Counted from the first letter of the stretch, positions 45,578 to 54,328 are shown. The stretch is DNA of 64,000 nt from Pedobacter duraquae (GCF_004362245.1 NZ_SNWM01000001.1:992001-1056000); one strand, 5' to 3'. A program made the numbers and translations. Notes: generated from the sequence alone by a model not told the origin.

Positions 45578-48003
45578 AAAATAGCCGGGAACTTTGATGC
45601 GTTATGCTCATGCATCATTTGATATACAGTCTCTACAACATCATCAACCGAAGGTTTACTAAAGTAATCGCCGTCCGTCCCATAAGGCGGGCGGTGTGCT
45701 TTAGCACTTAAAGTCTGAGGTTGAGAATCCAACAGATAATATCCTTTTTGCACTTCTAAAATTTGTTGCAGGATGTAGGCGGTAGCGCCTCCCGGAACAT
45801 CCTCATCTACAACAAGTAATTTATTTGTTTTTGCCAGCGTGGCAACACAAAGTTGATCGGTATCAAACGGTAACAAGGTTTGTGGATCCACAATTTCGAC
45901 GTCGATACCAAAGCGCGCCAGTTCTTCAGCAGCTTCTTCTACAACGCGTAAGGTGGATCCGTAAGAAACGATGGTAATATCTTTACCTGATCTGATGATC
46001 TCTGCTTTCCCTAAAGGAACAGTGTATTCACCAACATTTTCAGGCAATTTTTCTTTCAGGCGGTAACCATTAAGACATTCTATTACCAATGCCGGTTCGT
46101 CGGCACGGAACAAAGTGTTGTACATACCTGCAGCCTGGGTCATATTTCGTGGTACGCACAAATGCAAACCTCTTAACGAGCCTAAAATCATCTGTATCGG
46201 CGATCCTGAATGCCATACGCCTTCCAACCGGTGGCCACGTGTACGGATAATTACAGGTGCTTTTTGTCCCGCTTTAGTACGATAAGATAAACTGGCGAGG
46301 TCATCACTAAGCACATTGAGTGCAAAAAGCAAGTAATCCAGATATTGAATCTCCGCAATTGGCCTAAGTCCGCGTAAAGCTAAACCTATTCCCTGCCCAA
46401 CAATGGTCATTTCACGAATTCCAGTATCTGTGATCCTCAGATCACCATATTTTGCCTGTAAGCCGGCGAAGCCCTGATTCACATCACCTATGGCGCCAAG
46501 ATCTTCTCCGAAGGCAACAAGGCGCTGATCACGGCCGAAGTTTGCATCAAAACAAGCATTCAGCAACTCACGTCCATCCACCATTTTACCGGTTTCGGTG
46601 TATTCAGGAGCTACAACTTTTACATTCGAAGGACTTTCCTTACCGTCTGTAAATAATTTAGAGTTATAGCGGTCTGCGTTTAAATCTTTATGTTTCTGGT
46701 ACCACTCAAGGAGCAATGTACGCGATGGAGATGATGTATTGATGGTAAATCTTAACGCCCTTCTGGCCGAAGAGACTACTTCTTTACGCTGTGCATCAGG
46801 TGTACTTGACAATACAGAGGCAATTTTCAATAAAGTTGCATCGCCCTGCGCAATTTCTTTGATGAGATTAATGACTTCATCTTTTTCAACTTTGATATCG
46901 CCAAGAAATTCGTTCCATGCTTCTTTCTGTGCATTGCGCACAAATTCTTTAGCCTTATTTTCGAGGGCTGTGATATCGTCTTCGGAAATGATTGCCGATT
47001 CGAGCATCCATTTGCGCATTTGCAGGATGCAGTCGTATTCTTTTTCCCAGTCCAGACGTGTTTTATCTTTATACCGCTCATGTGATCCTGAAGTGGAGTG
47101 CCCCTGAGGTTGCGTGACCTCAGTTACATGGATCAATACAGGTACATGTTCTGTACGGCAAATGTCTATTGCACGCTGGTAAGTTTCGCAAAGACCGGGA
47201 TAATCCCAGCCACGCACTTTAAATATTTCGTATCCTGGTGTATTCTCATCACGCTGAAAGCCTTTAAGTATTTCTGAGATATCTTCTTTTGTTGTTTGGT
47301 ATTTGGCAGGAACAGATATGCCATAGGCATCATCCCAGACCGACATAGCCATAGGAATCTGCAAAACTCCCGCAGCATTGATAGCTTCAAAGAAAACGCC
47401 TTCTGAAGTGGATGCGTTTCCAATGGTTCCAAAGGCTACTTCATCACCGTTTACCGAGAAATTTTTGAGATAACTCAGTTCCGCGTTTTGTCTATATAAT
47501 TTGGATGCATATGCGAGGCCAACTAGTCTGGCCATCTGTCCACCTGTAGGGGCAATATCCGATGAAGAGTTTTTAATTGCTGTAAGATCTTTCCAGCTAC
47601 CATCTTCATTGAGTGATCGCGTTGCGAAGTGGCAATTCATCTGACGACCTGCTGATGCCGGATCTGCCTCGACATTGGGATTGGCATATAATTGCGCGAA
47701 AAACTCTTTAATGGTTGCAATGCCTGTTGCGAAAGCAAAAGTCTGATCGCGGTAGTATCCTGATCTCCAGTCGCCATTTCTGAAGGCTTTCGCCATAGCA
47801 ATCTGAGGAACCTCCTTGCCATCACCAAAGATGCCGAACTTTGCTTTGCCGGATAAAACCTCTTTACGACCTAATAAACTAGCTTGTCTGCTTTCAAAAG
47901 CAATTTTATAGTCCTGTATAACGATGGTCTTGAAATCTTCAAAACTTAATTCAGCAGCGTCAATTGGATTCGTTGTCAGATTTATATTTGGAGTCATAAG
48001 CAA
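45574..48003 (-). CDS. 2-oxoacid dehydrogenase E1, fused alpha and beta subunits (branched-chain type)
   Basis: This 809-residue thiamine-diphosphate enzyme has the E1-alpha half at about 1-400 ([36 protein letters not shown], then [20 protein letters not shown]). The E1-beta half is at about 450-800 ([65 protein letters not shown]). In most bacteria these are two genes; the fused form is common in Bacteroidota and is annotated as branched-chain 2-oxoacid dehydrogenase E1. It decarboxylates the oxoacid and passes the acyl group to an E2 lipoyl enzyme not encoded here. A minus-strand TATCTTTG box (48018-48025) lies just upstream. Confidence 0.92.
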   Translation of the reverse strand: MLMTPNINLTTNPIDAAELSFEDFKTIVIQDYKIAFESRQASLLGRKEVLSGKAKFGIFGDGKEVPQIAMAKAFRNGDWRSGYYRDQTFAFATGIATIKEFFAQLYANPNVEADPASAGRQMNCHFATRSLNEDGSWKDLTAIKNSSSDIAPTGGQMARLVGLAYASKLYRQNAELSYLKNFSVNGDEVAFGTIGNASTSEGVFFEAINAAGVLQIPMAMSVWDDAYGISVPAKYQTTKEDISEILKGFQRDENTPGYEIFKVRGWDYPGLCETYQRAIDICRTEHVPVLIHVTEVTQPQGHSTSGSHERYKDKTRLDWEKEYDCILQMRKWMLESAIISEDDITALENKAKEFVRNAQKEAWNEFLGDIKVEKDEVINLIKEIAQGDATLLKIASVLSSTPDAQRKEVVSSARRALRFTINTSSPSRTLLLEWYQKHKDLNADRYNSKLFTDGKESPSNVKVVAPEYTETGKMVDGRELLNACFDANFGRDQRLVAFGEDLGAIGDVNQGFAGLQAKYGDLRITDTGIREMTIVGQGIGLALRGLRPIAEIQYLDYLLFALNVLSDDLASLSYRTKAGQKAPVIIRTRGHRLEGVWHSGSPIQMILGSLRGLHLCVPRNMTQAAGMYNTLFRADEPALVIECLNGYRLKEKLPENVGEYTVPLGKAEIIRSGKDITIVSYGSTLRVVEEAAEELARFGIDVEIVDPQTLLPFDTDQLCVATLAKTNKLLVVDEDVPGGATAYILQQILEVQKGYYLLDSQPQTLSAKAHRPPYGTDGDYFSKPSVDDVVETVYQMMHEHNASKFPAIF

Positions 48004-48080
48004 TTCCTATTACCAGGCAAAGATACATATTTTCTAAAGTTTGAGTTATGCATGCATTATAAATATAAATAGTTGAAAAC

Positions 48081-48111
48081 TTTAGGATATCTAAAAAAAT
48101 GATTATTTTTG
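48081..48111 (+). promoter_or_regulatory. Probable promoter of the DUF1573 gene
   Basis: TATTTTTG (48104-48111) matches the TAnnTTTG -7 box. TTTA at 48081-48084, 19 nt upstream, is one mismatch from the -33 TTTG. The ATG follows 18 bp later. Confidence 0.5.
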
Positions 48112-48128
48112 TTATCAAATAGAAAGCC

Positions 48129-48521
48129 ATGAAGAAGTTAATTGTATTATTTACCATGATTTTAGGTGTTAGCTTTGCTACACAAGCACAAACTAAACCT
48201 GCGGATTTCAAGTTCGATAAAGAGTCTTATGACTTCGGAAAAGTTACATTGGGTAAGCCTGTTTCGATTGACTTCAAATTCACCAATACAGGCGAAGAGC
48301 CCCTGATTATTTCTAAAGTTGAAACTAGCTGTGGATGTACTGTTCCTGAATACACACAAACTCCGGTTAAAAAAGGAGAATCAGGTGTAATCAAAGTTAC
48401 TTACACTCCTGCAGGTGCGCCAATGCCATTCAGCAAAATTGTAACGATCACCTCTAATGCTAAAACCAGCACTAAAGTCCTTTACATTAAAGGTGAAACA
48501 GTTGCTGCAAGTTCGAAGTAA
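48129..48521 (+). CDS. DUF1573 secreted protein
   Basis: This 130-residue protein has a signal peptide (MKKLIVLFTMILGVSFATQA, cut before QTKPA) and one immunoglobulin-like ASH/MSP-type beta-sandwich. The family signature is KFDKESYDFGKVTLGKPVSIDFKFTNTGEEPLIISKVETSCGCTVPEYTQTPVKKGESG. DUF1573 proteins are abundant in Bacteroidota; the conserved SCGCT segment may carry a disulphide or bind metal, but no activity is known. It is monocistronic, with its own promoter and a strong terminator. Confidence 0.88.
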   Translation: MKKLIVLFTMILGVSFATQAQTKPADFKFDKESYDFGKVTLGKPVSIDFKFTNTGEEPLIISKVETSCGCTVPEYTQTPVKKGESGVIKVTYTPAGAPMPFSKIVTITSNAKTSTKVLYIKGETVAASSK

Positions 48522-48543
48522 AATTTTTATTCATATTTATGAC

Positions 48544-48573
48544 AAAAAACCTCGTTAGTTAACGAGGTTTTTT
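48544..48573. terminator. Strong hairpin terminator after DUF1573 gene
   Basis: A 14-bp perfect inverted repeat AAAAAACCTCGTTA/TAACGAGGTTTTTT. The run of T on the plus strand ends transcription of the DUF1573 gene. It is symmetric enough to work in both directions. Confidence 0.88.
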
Positions 48574-48584
48574 ATTTTTGCACC

Positions 48585-49787
48585 ATGCCAAACATATCAG
48601 AAAAAGGGCTGCAAATGCCTGCATCTCCCATCCGTAAGCTTACTCCTTTCGCCGACAAGGCAAAAAAAGACGGAAAAAAAGTATATCACCTTAATATTGG
48701 ACAACCGGATATTGCTACACCTGAGGGCATGCTGAATGCCATCAAGAACATTGATTTTGACGTGTGGGCGTATACTGCTTCTGAAGGGACTTTAGCCTAC
48801 AGGACAAAGCTTGCTGAATATTACAATAAATTAAATTACAATATAGATCCTCAGGATATTCTCGTTACCGTAGGTGGTTCTGAAGCCATTACTATCGCAA
48901 TGCAGACTTGCGTAAACGAAGGCGATGAGATCATCATTCCAGAGCCTTTCTACGCAAACTACAACGGCTTTGCCTGTATGAGTAATGTGGTTGTTAAACC
49001 AATTCTTTCTTTTATTGAAAATGGTTTCGCTTTACCTCCTATTGCTGAGTTCGAGAAGCTGATTACACCAAAGACAAAGGCAATCATCATTTGCAATCCA
49101 AATAACCCAACAGGTTACTTGTACTCAAGAGAAGAACTGGAAGCGTTAAAAGCATTGTGCTTAAAGTACGATCTGTTCTTGTTCTCTGATGAGGCTTACA
49201 GGGAGTTTTGTTATGATGGCAGGGAGTTTATATCCCCCATGCATTTAGATGGTCTTGAGCAGAACGTAGTGATCATGGATACAGTATCTAAACGTTACAG
49301 TGCTTGTGGCGCACGTTTGGGATGCCTGATTACTAAAAACAAAGAAGTTATTGCTTCGGCATTGAAATTCGCACAGGCAAGGCTAAGTCCTGGTATGGTT
49401 GAGCAGATTGCCGGAGCCGCGGCTGTTGATACTCCTGATAGTTATTTTGAAGCTGTAAATACAGAATATACCTTAAGACGCGATACACTAGTCGCGAGGT
49501 TAAATGCCATTGAGGGCGTATTCTGTCCGAATCCGGGTGGTGCTTTTTATGTTGTAGCGAAGTTCCCTATTGACGATGCAGATGTATTTTGCCAATGGAT
49601 GCTGGAAAGCTTTGACAGTAACGGAGAAACAGTGATGATGGCACCTGCAACAGGTTTTTATTCTACACCAGGATCTGGAAAAAATGAAGTGAGAATGGCT
49701 TATGTACTGAATACTGACGACCTGAATAAGGCGATGGATTGTTTAGAAATCGCATTAAAAGAATATCCTGGTAGAAAACTGGCATAA
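48585..49787 (+). CDS. PLP-dependent aminotransferase, class I (aspartate/aromatic type)
   Basis: This 400-residue cytoplasmic fold-type I enzyme shows the family pattern: HLNIGQPDIATPEGM, ILVTVGGSEAITIAMQTCVNEGDEIIIPEPFYANY (cofactor phosphate/ring region), IICNPNNPTGYLYSREEL, LFLFSDEAYREFCYDG and MDTVSKRYSACGARLGCLI with the PLP-binding Lys. The C-terminal Arg in KNEVRMAYVLNTDDL would bind the substrate carboxylate. It could aminate phenylpyruvate, hydroxyphenylpyruvate or oxaloacetate. It lies only four genes from pheA-aroC, but not in that operon. Substrate preference is not readable. Confidence 0.9.
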   Translation: MPNISEKGLQMPASPIRKLTPFADKAKKDGKKVYHLNIGQPDIATPEGMLNAIKNIDFDVWAYTASEGTLAYRTKLAEYYNKLNYNIDPQDILVTVGGSEAITIAMQTCVNEGDEIIIPEPFYANYNGFACMSNVVVKPILSFIENGFALPPIAEFEKLITPKTKAIIICNPNNPTGYLYSREELEALKALCLKYDLFLFSDEAYREFCYDGREFISPMHLDGLEQNVVIMDTVSKRYSACGARLGCLITKNKEVIASALKFAQARLSPGMVEQIAGAAAVDTPDSYFEAVNTEYTLRRDTLVARLNAIEGVFCPNPGGAFYVVAKFPIDDADVFCQWMLESFDSNGETVMMAPATGFYSTPGSGKNEVRMAYVLNTDDLNKAMDCLEIALKEYPGRKLA

Positions 49788-49793
49788 TTTTAG

Positions 49794-49801
49794 TAAATTT
49801 G
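49794..49801 (+). promoter_or_regulatory. Possible -7 box of ssrA
   Basis: TAAATTTG matches TAnnTTTG and lies 51 bp before the mature tmRNA 5' end. No clear -33 TTG is seen at the right distance, so this is tentative. Confidence 0.35.
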
Positions 49802-49852
49802 TCGTGTTGTTGATGAAGGCCTAGTTAACCTTTATACCTCAACACGCATACT

Positions 49853-50217
49853 GGGGCCGTTTTGGATTTGACAGGGTGGAGCTAAGTATGTTAGCATGCA
49901 GTGCGTTGTACGGAGAGCACTTAAAGAGAACGTTCACACTTTGATTGGCGAAAATAACTACGCCTTAGCTGCCTAATTTAGAATTAGATAGCTTTTGTCC
50001 CTCTGACTGCTGCATCGTTAGGTTAGAATCAGGGGCATCGAAATAACAATGCTGGCTGTAGTAAGGTACGGTACTACGGCGAGATAAAGTACCTAAGGAA
50101 AAAGTCAAGGTAGGTTTCCGGCCCGGCTGCTCCCGAAAATAAAGTGGAAAATAAGCATGTAGAAGGCATAATTTATCACACAACTGGACAAGGGTTCGAA
50201 CCCCTTCGGCTCCACCA
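49853..50217 (+). ncRNA. ssrA: Transfer-messenger RNA (tmRNA)
   Basis: This 365-nt one-piece tmRNA rescues stalled ribosomes and tags their products for proteolysis. The 5' end GGGGCCG pairs with CGGCTCC before an encoded CCA at the 3' end, and the T arm reads GGGTTCGAACCCC. The tag frame resumes at GGC 49947: GGC GAA AAT AAC TAC GCC TTA GCT GCC TAA, giving GENNYALAA, the usual Bacteroidota tag (a nontemplated Ala precedes it). Pseudoknot-forming segments follow (GGTACGGTACTACGGCG region). The 3' end of ssrA is a frequent integration site, and the accessory genes in this window start directly after it. Confidence 0.97.
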
Positions 50218-50219
50218 TA

Positions 50220-50260
50220 ATGGACAACTTCAGTAAATCCGAAGTTGTCCATTTTTTTTT
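50220..50260 (+). terminator. Terminator of ssrA
   Basis: ATGGACAACTTC pairs with GAAGTTGTCCAT (12 bp) around a nine-base loop, followed by nine T, three bases after the tmRNA CCA end. Confidence 0.92.
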
Positions 50261-50485
50261 GCCCTGCTAATTTCCTGTTTATCAGCGCAGTTACATCACA
50301 AACAACGCCCCGAAAGAAAGCATAAAAGTAAAGACCTGAAGAAAATATTGCATACATAAAAGTAATAAAACAAAAATTTAACTTTGAACATTTAAGCACG
50401 GCACAGTTTGCATTCAACTATATCTTGCTGAAATATCATGCCAACCAAACATCCCTTTATTGGCAGAAATGCCAAGATCAACTGA

Positions 50486-51376
50486 CTATTTTTTAAGCAG
50501 TATTTTAACATCAAATGTTTCTATTTCACTTATTGTCGAGAACACAATTTTTAGGTGGTTGAGATCGGGATATTGCGACGCCCATTCTATAACTTGTGCC
50601 TGAACTGAAGGAATGTTGCCAGTACCCAAGGTATTTGGCTCGTAGATAATCATTAATACAGGGACCGCATTACGGTTAGTATTACTTTTATAATAGATAA
50701 TTTTATTGTTGAGCTGAACAAGTGCTTTGTCTACAACATAATGGTTAAAGTTGGTCTGGTAGTATTTGATTTCAATGATGCGGTCAAGGAAAGCAGAAGA
50801 TTTGGAAGCCATAACAATATCTATCTCAATTTGACCTAAACGCATTTGGCTATAGGTTTCGAAATTCTTATTTCTATTGTTTTTGAACAAATTGTATACG
50901 CGTTCCTCTACTTTCAGGTATTCGATTAGCGAATTGTTGCTGGTTGGGGTTTGGCTTTCTTCTGTATTTGCAGCTTCGATCTCATCTACTTCGTTTTGTG
51001 CCTTTTCAAAAACCTCAACAGGACTCATTGCAGTCAACTCGAGTTTGGATTTAGCGAGTTCAGTATCGAATTTTTCGTCTATGCTTTTTTGCCGTTTGAA
51101 CCAACGGCATAAGCCCCATTGGGATATCAGGACTCCCCCTGAAAACAACAGTATAGAAATGTAGGGAATGATATCTTGTAAAAATGCTACCTGCATTTGC
51201 TTCCTCAAGATAAGTATCTGCATATGAGGTTGGAGTTGCATGATTTTAGAGTTCTCCAAATAAACACCAAAATCTTCTTTGAGAGAATAATATGGAATTA
51301 TAAAGCTTAGCACAATAAGAATGAGGCCTATAGACACCAAAAATTTGTTAACATCACCATATTCTATTTTTTCCAC
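50486..51376 (-). CDS. Membrane-anchored protein with PD-(D/E)XK nuclease-like domain
   Basis: This 296-residue protein is of no named family I can be sure of. Two membrane helices are near the N-terminus (KFLVSIGLILIVLSFIIPYY and IIPYISILLFSGGVLISQW), separated by about 40 residues that would be periplasmic. An acidic cytoplasmic linker follows (about 110-150). The C-terminal domain contains LGQIEIDIVMAS, then DRIIEIKYYQ: the spacing E-x-D ... E-x-K fits the active site of PD-(D/E)XK nucleases. Membrane-tethered nuclease-like proteins occur in defence islands, and this one is next to a retron. A nuclease role is inferred from one motif only. It is transcribed on the same strand as the retron but separated from it by a gene remnant on the other strand. 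Confidence 0.6.
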   Translation of the reverse strand: MEKIEYGDVNKFLVSIGLILIVLSFIIPYYSLKEDFGVYLENSKIMQLQPHMQILILRKQMQVAFLQDIIPYISILLFSGGVLISQWGLCRWFKRQKSIDEKFDTELAKSKLELTAMSPVEVFEKAQNEVDEIEAANTEESQTPTSNNSLIEYLKVEERVYNLFKNNRNKNFETYSQMRLGQIEIDIVMASKSSAFLDRIIEIKYYQTNFNHYVVDKALVQLNNKIIYYKSNTNRNAVPVLMIIYEPNTLGTGNIPSVQAQVIEWASQYPDLNHLKIVFSTISEIETFDVKILLKK

Positions 51377-51503
51377 AAGCGTCCAGTTAGTTCTCCTGCA
51401 ATATAGAGAATTGTAAAAGACTCTATTCTATTTCTTGGAAAGTTGTAGAAAGATAGGCAACTAAACAGAATAGGTTTGCTGCTTGCAATGTCTATATTTG
51501 ATC

Positions 51504-52045
51504 ATGAACAAACCAAATGAGCTAGATAACATTTATAAGTATACTTCTTTGGAATCTGGCTCAAAAATTCTTTCGGGGCTCACTTTGAAGTTTACGAATC
51601 CTAGAGATTTTAACGATCCATTTGACTGTAATATTGACGGGGTCTATTTTGACACGGCCAGTGTCGATAGCTATACTGCAAATGATCTTAAAGTCTTACA
51701 CAATGAATTTCCAACGTTAAAAGATAATCTTCACTTGATTGCACCTGCGTTTGAAAGTTCGGTGAAAAATAAAATCCAACAGTGCGCTGTCACCTGTTTT
51801 TCCCTTAATGCTAAAAGTGAGTTGATGTGGGCACACTACGGCGACAGTCATAGAGGAATATGTATTGAATTTAATAATAGCTTATTTGAGCAATTCCATA
51901 AGATCAAAATTGATGTCGAAGGAACGTAATATATAATGTAACAGAAAAAGTAAACTACTGTGAAGGAAAAATCAAGGGTTTACACCGCATCTTCCTGACC
52001 AAAGCCGCTTACTAGTATTATGAACAGAAATATCAGCAATTATTT
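51504..52045 (+). pseudogene. Broken DUF2971-family gene
   Basis: The frame from ATG 51504 gives the DUF2971 N-terminus (YKYTSLESGSKILSGLTLKFTNPRDFNDPFDCN, CFSLNAKSELMWAHYGDSHRGICIEF) and stops at 51927-51929. The same protein continues in another frame from about 51923: NVTEKVNYCEGKIKGLHRIFLTKAAY, then a TAG at 52013-52015, then YYEQKYQ. A frameshift plus a nonsense codon therefore disable the gene. The last third of the family domain is missing, and the remnant ends against the 3' end of the retron RT gene. DUF2971 proteins are common in phage-defence islands; their function is unknown. Confidence 0.78.
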
Positions 52046-52071
52046 TCACCCGTACGTTTTTCTTATAAATA

Positions 52072-53772
52072 TCATTTTGGAGTAGTGTTTTCAATTACAT
52101 AAATATGATTAAAAATTTCTTTAAAAGCTTCTACATCGAAGGAATTGTATCTTGGATTGTTATTATAAACGTAGTCTGCAAAGTCATTTTTAGATAATGC
52201 AATACTTGCTCCCGAAGAATCAACTACCTGGGAGTCAAAAATAGTCGGGAATCTATTTTTTAATTTCTCAAGATTTCCTTTGTATCTATATTTCTCCAAT
52301 TTGTGATTCCCATTATTTTCAAATTCACTGCTGACAAAGATTCTTCTATTGTTATGGTCATAAGTGAATAGATCATCATCAGTATAATAATGCTCAATAC
52401 AAATATTTTCGAAATTTCTATGTTTTGGCACTGGCAAGACCATTGAATATACGTTATTCGTCCAGTCTTTATAAAAATCATTAATGGAAGTTACTTTTGG
52501 AATAAAATTCTTGTCGTCCCTGTCAAATATGCATATGGTTTTGTTCTTCTGCATTCCCAGTTTTGGTATCGATTCGCAAATTTTGAACAGTTCTGAGTTT
52601 GAGACTTTATGTTCATCAAGGTAGTCAGCAAAAGTCAAATTTAGATTGTTGTAGGCCCCTTGTGCTTGAAGCTTGATTAATGCTGCTTTTATGTGCTTCC
52701 AATCTGTTTTGCCTTCCGTTAAAATCAGGGTATTCTTTGATTCATCAATCTTTTTATAAATAATCGAAAGACGTGCGTTAGGCACTATTACCTTAACTCT
52801 ATCATAAAGCTTTTTAAAGAGAAAATCATCTTTTCCTCTTACAAAGCCTATGAAAGATATTTTCCCAACAAGCCGCTTTATGAAAAAATCTATCGGGCTT
52901 TTCAACCTATTTAGATCTATCTCATTTTTTTGAAAATGTACTATCGCTGTTTTTTCAACACCATGTTTTTCGCATGCATGTAAAATCGCCCTAATTTGTT
53001 TTATATAAAATCTACTTACATTTGGTTTCACATTTACCTTGATCCCAGTCACGGTTTGATTATTAAATCTAGAAGCCATTCTTACTTTAGATTCATTAAT
53101 CGTAAACCCATTATTATGTATTTGATTTAAAATTGATTTCGAAATTTCAAATTGATCTTTATTAAAAATTCCTAGTTCCGATGATAAAGATCTAATATTG
53201 CTCGAGAAAGTAATGTCATCGGCATATCTGGTGTAAAAAAAACTATTTTTTTTCGAAAACTGTATAAAGCTATTATCAAGTTTTCGACAGATAAAATTCG
53301 AAATAATTGGAGAGGTTGGGGCACCTTGTGGTAAAAGTCCATTAAAACAACAGATTTGCGCAAGTAGAGTAGCTATACGTTCAGGAAAACTAAAAGGTGA
53401 AGATAAAAACATACCACGAACTCTTCCGAAATGAATTGTCGAGAAAAAGTCTTTTAGATCAATATTTATGAGTATTTGTTTCTTTAAATGAGAGCTTGCA
53501 TTGCTCAAAATATTTTTGTCCTTGACGAATCCATGAACACAGTTTTTCTTGCCAAAAAACTCTACTAAGTCATCCTTAAGTTTTGTTTGTATAACTTTGA
53601 GCTCGGGATTTGGTGAATTTATTATCCGAGATGATCCATTTTTCTTCTTAACCTCGAAAGTATGGTATTTATAAGCATTGGGCAATCTATAGAGTAGATG
53701 ATTTAGCTGTGCCTCTTCTATTCCTATATAATCTAATAAATCCTCTTTTGACTTTATGTTTAATAAATTCAC
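52072..53772 (-). CDS. Retron reverse transcriptase fused to a TOPRIM domain
   Basis: This 566-residue protein starts at GTG 53772, the only usual start before an upstream stop. The RT part (about 35-330) has FEVKKKNGSSRII, ILINIDLKDFFSTI (motif A), LPQGAPTSPIISNFIC (149-160), TRYADDITFSS with catalytic YADD at 183-186 and VTGIKVN (241-247), the retron-type hallmark after motif D. The C-terminal part (about 345-560) has TOPRIM motifs: LILTEGKTDWKH (Glu353) and ICIFDRDD (Asp417, Asp419). Retron-Eco2 (Ec67) of E. coli has the same RT-TOPRIM layout and protects against phage. The msr-msd RNA is predicted directly upstream (53781-53954). The gene is AT-rich compared with neighbours, consistent with horizontal gain. 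Confidence 0.9.
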   Translation of the reverse strand: MNLLNIKSKEDLLDYIGIEEAQLNHLLYRLPNAYKYHTFEVKKKNGSSRIINSPNPELKVIQTKLKDDLVEFFGKKNCVHGFVKDKNILSNASSHLKKQILINIDLKDFFSTIHFGRVRGMFLSSPFSFPERIATLLAQICCFNGLLPQGAPTSPIISNFICRKLDNSFIQFSKKNSFFYTRYADDITFSSNIRSLSSELGIFNKDQFEISKSILNQIHNNGFTINESKVRMASRFNNQTVTGIKVNVKPNVSRFYIKQIRAILHACEKHGVEKTAIVHFQKNEIDLNRLKSPIDFFIKRLVGKISFIGFVRGKDDFLFKKLYDRVKVIVPNARLSIIYKKIDESKNTLILTEGKTDWKHIKAALIKLQAQGAYNNLNLTFADYLDEHKVSNSELFKICESIPKLGMQKNKTICIFDRDDKNFIPKVTSINDFYKDWTNNVYSMVLPVPKHRNFENICIEHYYTDDDLFTYDHNNRRIFVSSEFENNGNHKLEKYRYKGNLEKLKNRFPTIFDSQVVDSSGASIALSKNDFADYVYNNNPRYNSFDVEAFKEIFNHIYVIENTTPK

Positions 53773-53780
53773 TACAATTA

Positions 53781-53954
53781 TATTCTAAATGGCACGATAA
53801 TTCTACTTAAAAAAAATCACGTTTACTCAGAAAAATCGTAATAAACATGAATATACCGTTATAATTAAATCAAAAAGGATAAAAACTGTCCCATTTCTAA
53901 AGCTGTTGCATGAACACAACAAAAATCAATTTCATATCGTGACCATTTAGAATA
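53781..53954 (-). ncRNA. Predicted retron msr-msd RNA
   Basis: An inverted repeat bounds this segment: 53936-53954 (transcript 5' end, a1) and 53781-53798 (3' end, a2) are complementary over 18 bp with one bulged base, the layout of retron a1/a2 arms. Read on the minus strand, a TGTTG...CAACA hairpin follows a1 (msr-like). Farther on, an about 11-bp stem pairs UCAUGUUUAUU with the complementary GAGUAAACGUGA region (msd-like). A G three bases after a1 (53933) is a candidate branching guanosine. The RT start lies 9 bp after a2. Boundaries are inferred from the repeats; no similarity search was possible. Confidence 0.75.
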
Positions 53955-53976
53955 CGGCAATATATAAAATCGTTGA

Positions 53977-54016
53977 TGAAGTTTTAATAAATTGGCTTAG
54001 ATTTATTAAAACTTCA
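53977..54016. repeat. 16-bp perfect inverted repeat upstream of the retron RNA
   Basis: TGAAGTTTTAATAAAT and its exact complement are separated by eight bases. The hairpin has no following T-run on either strand. It lies 22 bp before the predicted retron RNA and just after the Fic-like fragment. It may be a terminator-like or processing structure, or an operator. Confidence 0.6.
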
Positions 54017-54052
54017 TAATCAATCTTATCCTCAATTGAGGTTACTTTACTT

Positions 54053-54247
54053 TTAGTAAGGTTTGCTGATGTCGTCGATTACACAAAAGAAAGACAGGGA
54101 GGATTGAGTATGACTTAAATTTAAACTAGCCCCTTCTTTTCTTTCTATGGCTGTCCAAGATGCATCAAAGCGATCAATTTGACTAACCAACGTCATTAAT
54201 TTCCAGTCTAAGTCAAGAAACAGTGTATATACATTTGCCTTACTCAT
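54053..54247 (-). pseudogene. N-terminal fragment resembling a Fic-family protein
   Basis: A 64-codon frame whose first about 43 residues (KANVYTLFLDLDWKL, then LVSQIDRFDASWTAIERKEG) resemble the N-terminus of Bacteroidota Fic proteins, which go on to a Gln/Lys-rich helix and the HPFxxGNGR catalytic loop. None of that follows: after GASL the frame reads NLSHTQSSLSFFCVIDD and stops. A TACATTTG box lies just upstream of the ATG (about 54250-54257). The fragment is probably what remains of an AMP-transferase gene cut when the retron region arrived. The family match is from memory of the motif and is moderate. Confidence 0.45.
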
Positions 54248-54277
54248 AGAGCAAATGTACTAAACAACGTCTTAAAA

Positions 54278-54328
54278 ATATCCGATAATATCCGATAATA
54301 TCCGATAATATCTGATAAATATCCGATA
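54278..54328. repeat. Five tandem copies of a 10-bp unit
   Basis: ATATCCGATA repeats at 54278, 54288, 54298, 54308 (with CTG for CCG) and, after one extra base, 54319. The 10-bp period puts each copy on the same face of the helix, as for a cooperative protein-binding site. It lies 30 bp upstream of the Fic-like start. Confidence 0.8.

Noticed and set aside
46739..47107. 122-codon plus-strand frame inside the E1 gene
   Set aside because: Antisense to a clear thiamine-enzyme gene; no motif of its own.
49965..50417. 150-codon minus-strand frame across the tmRNA
   Set aside because: It overlaps a certain tmRNA and its terminator.
54278..54328. CRISPR array
   Set aside because: The 10-bp units abut without spacers and no cas genes are present.
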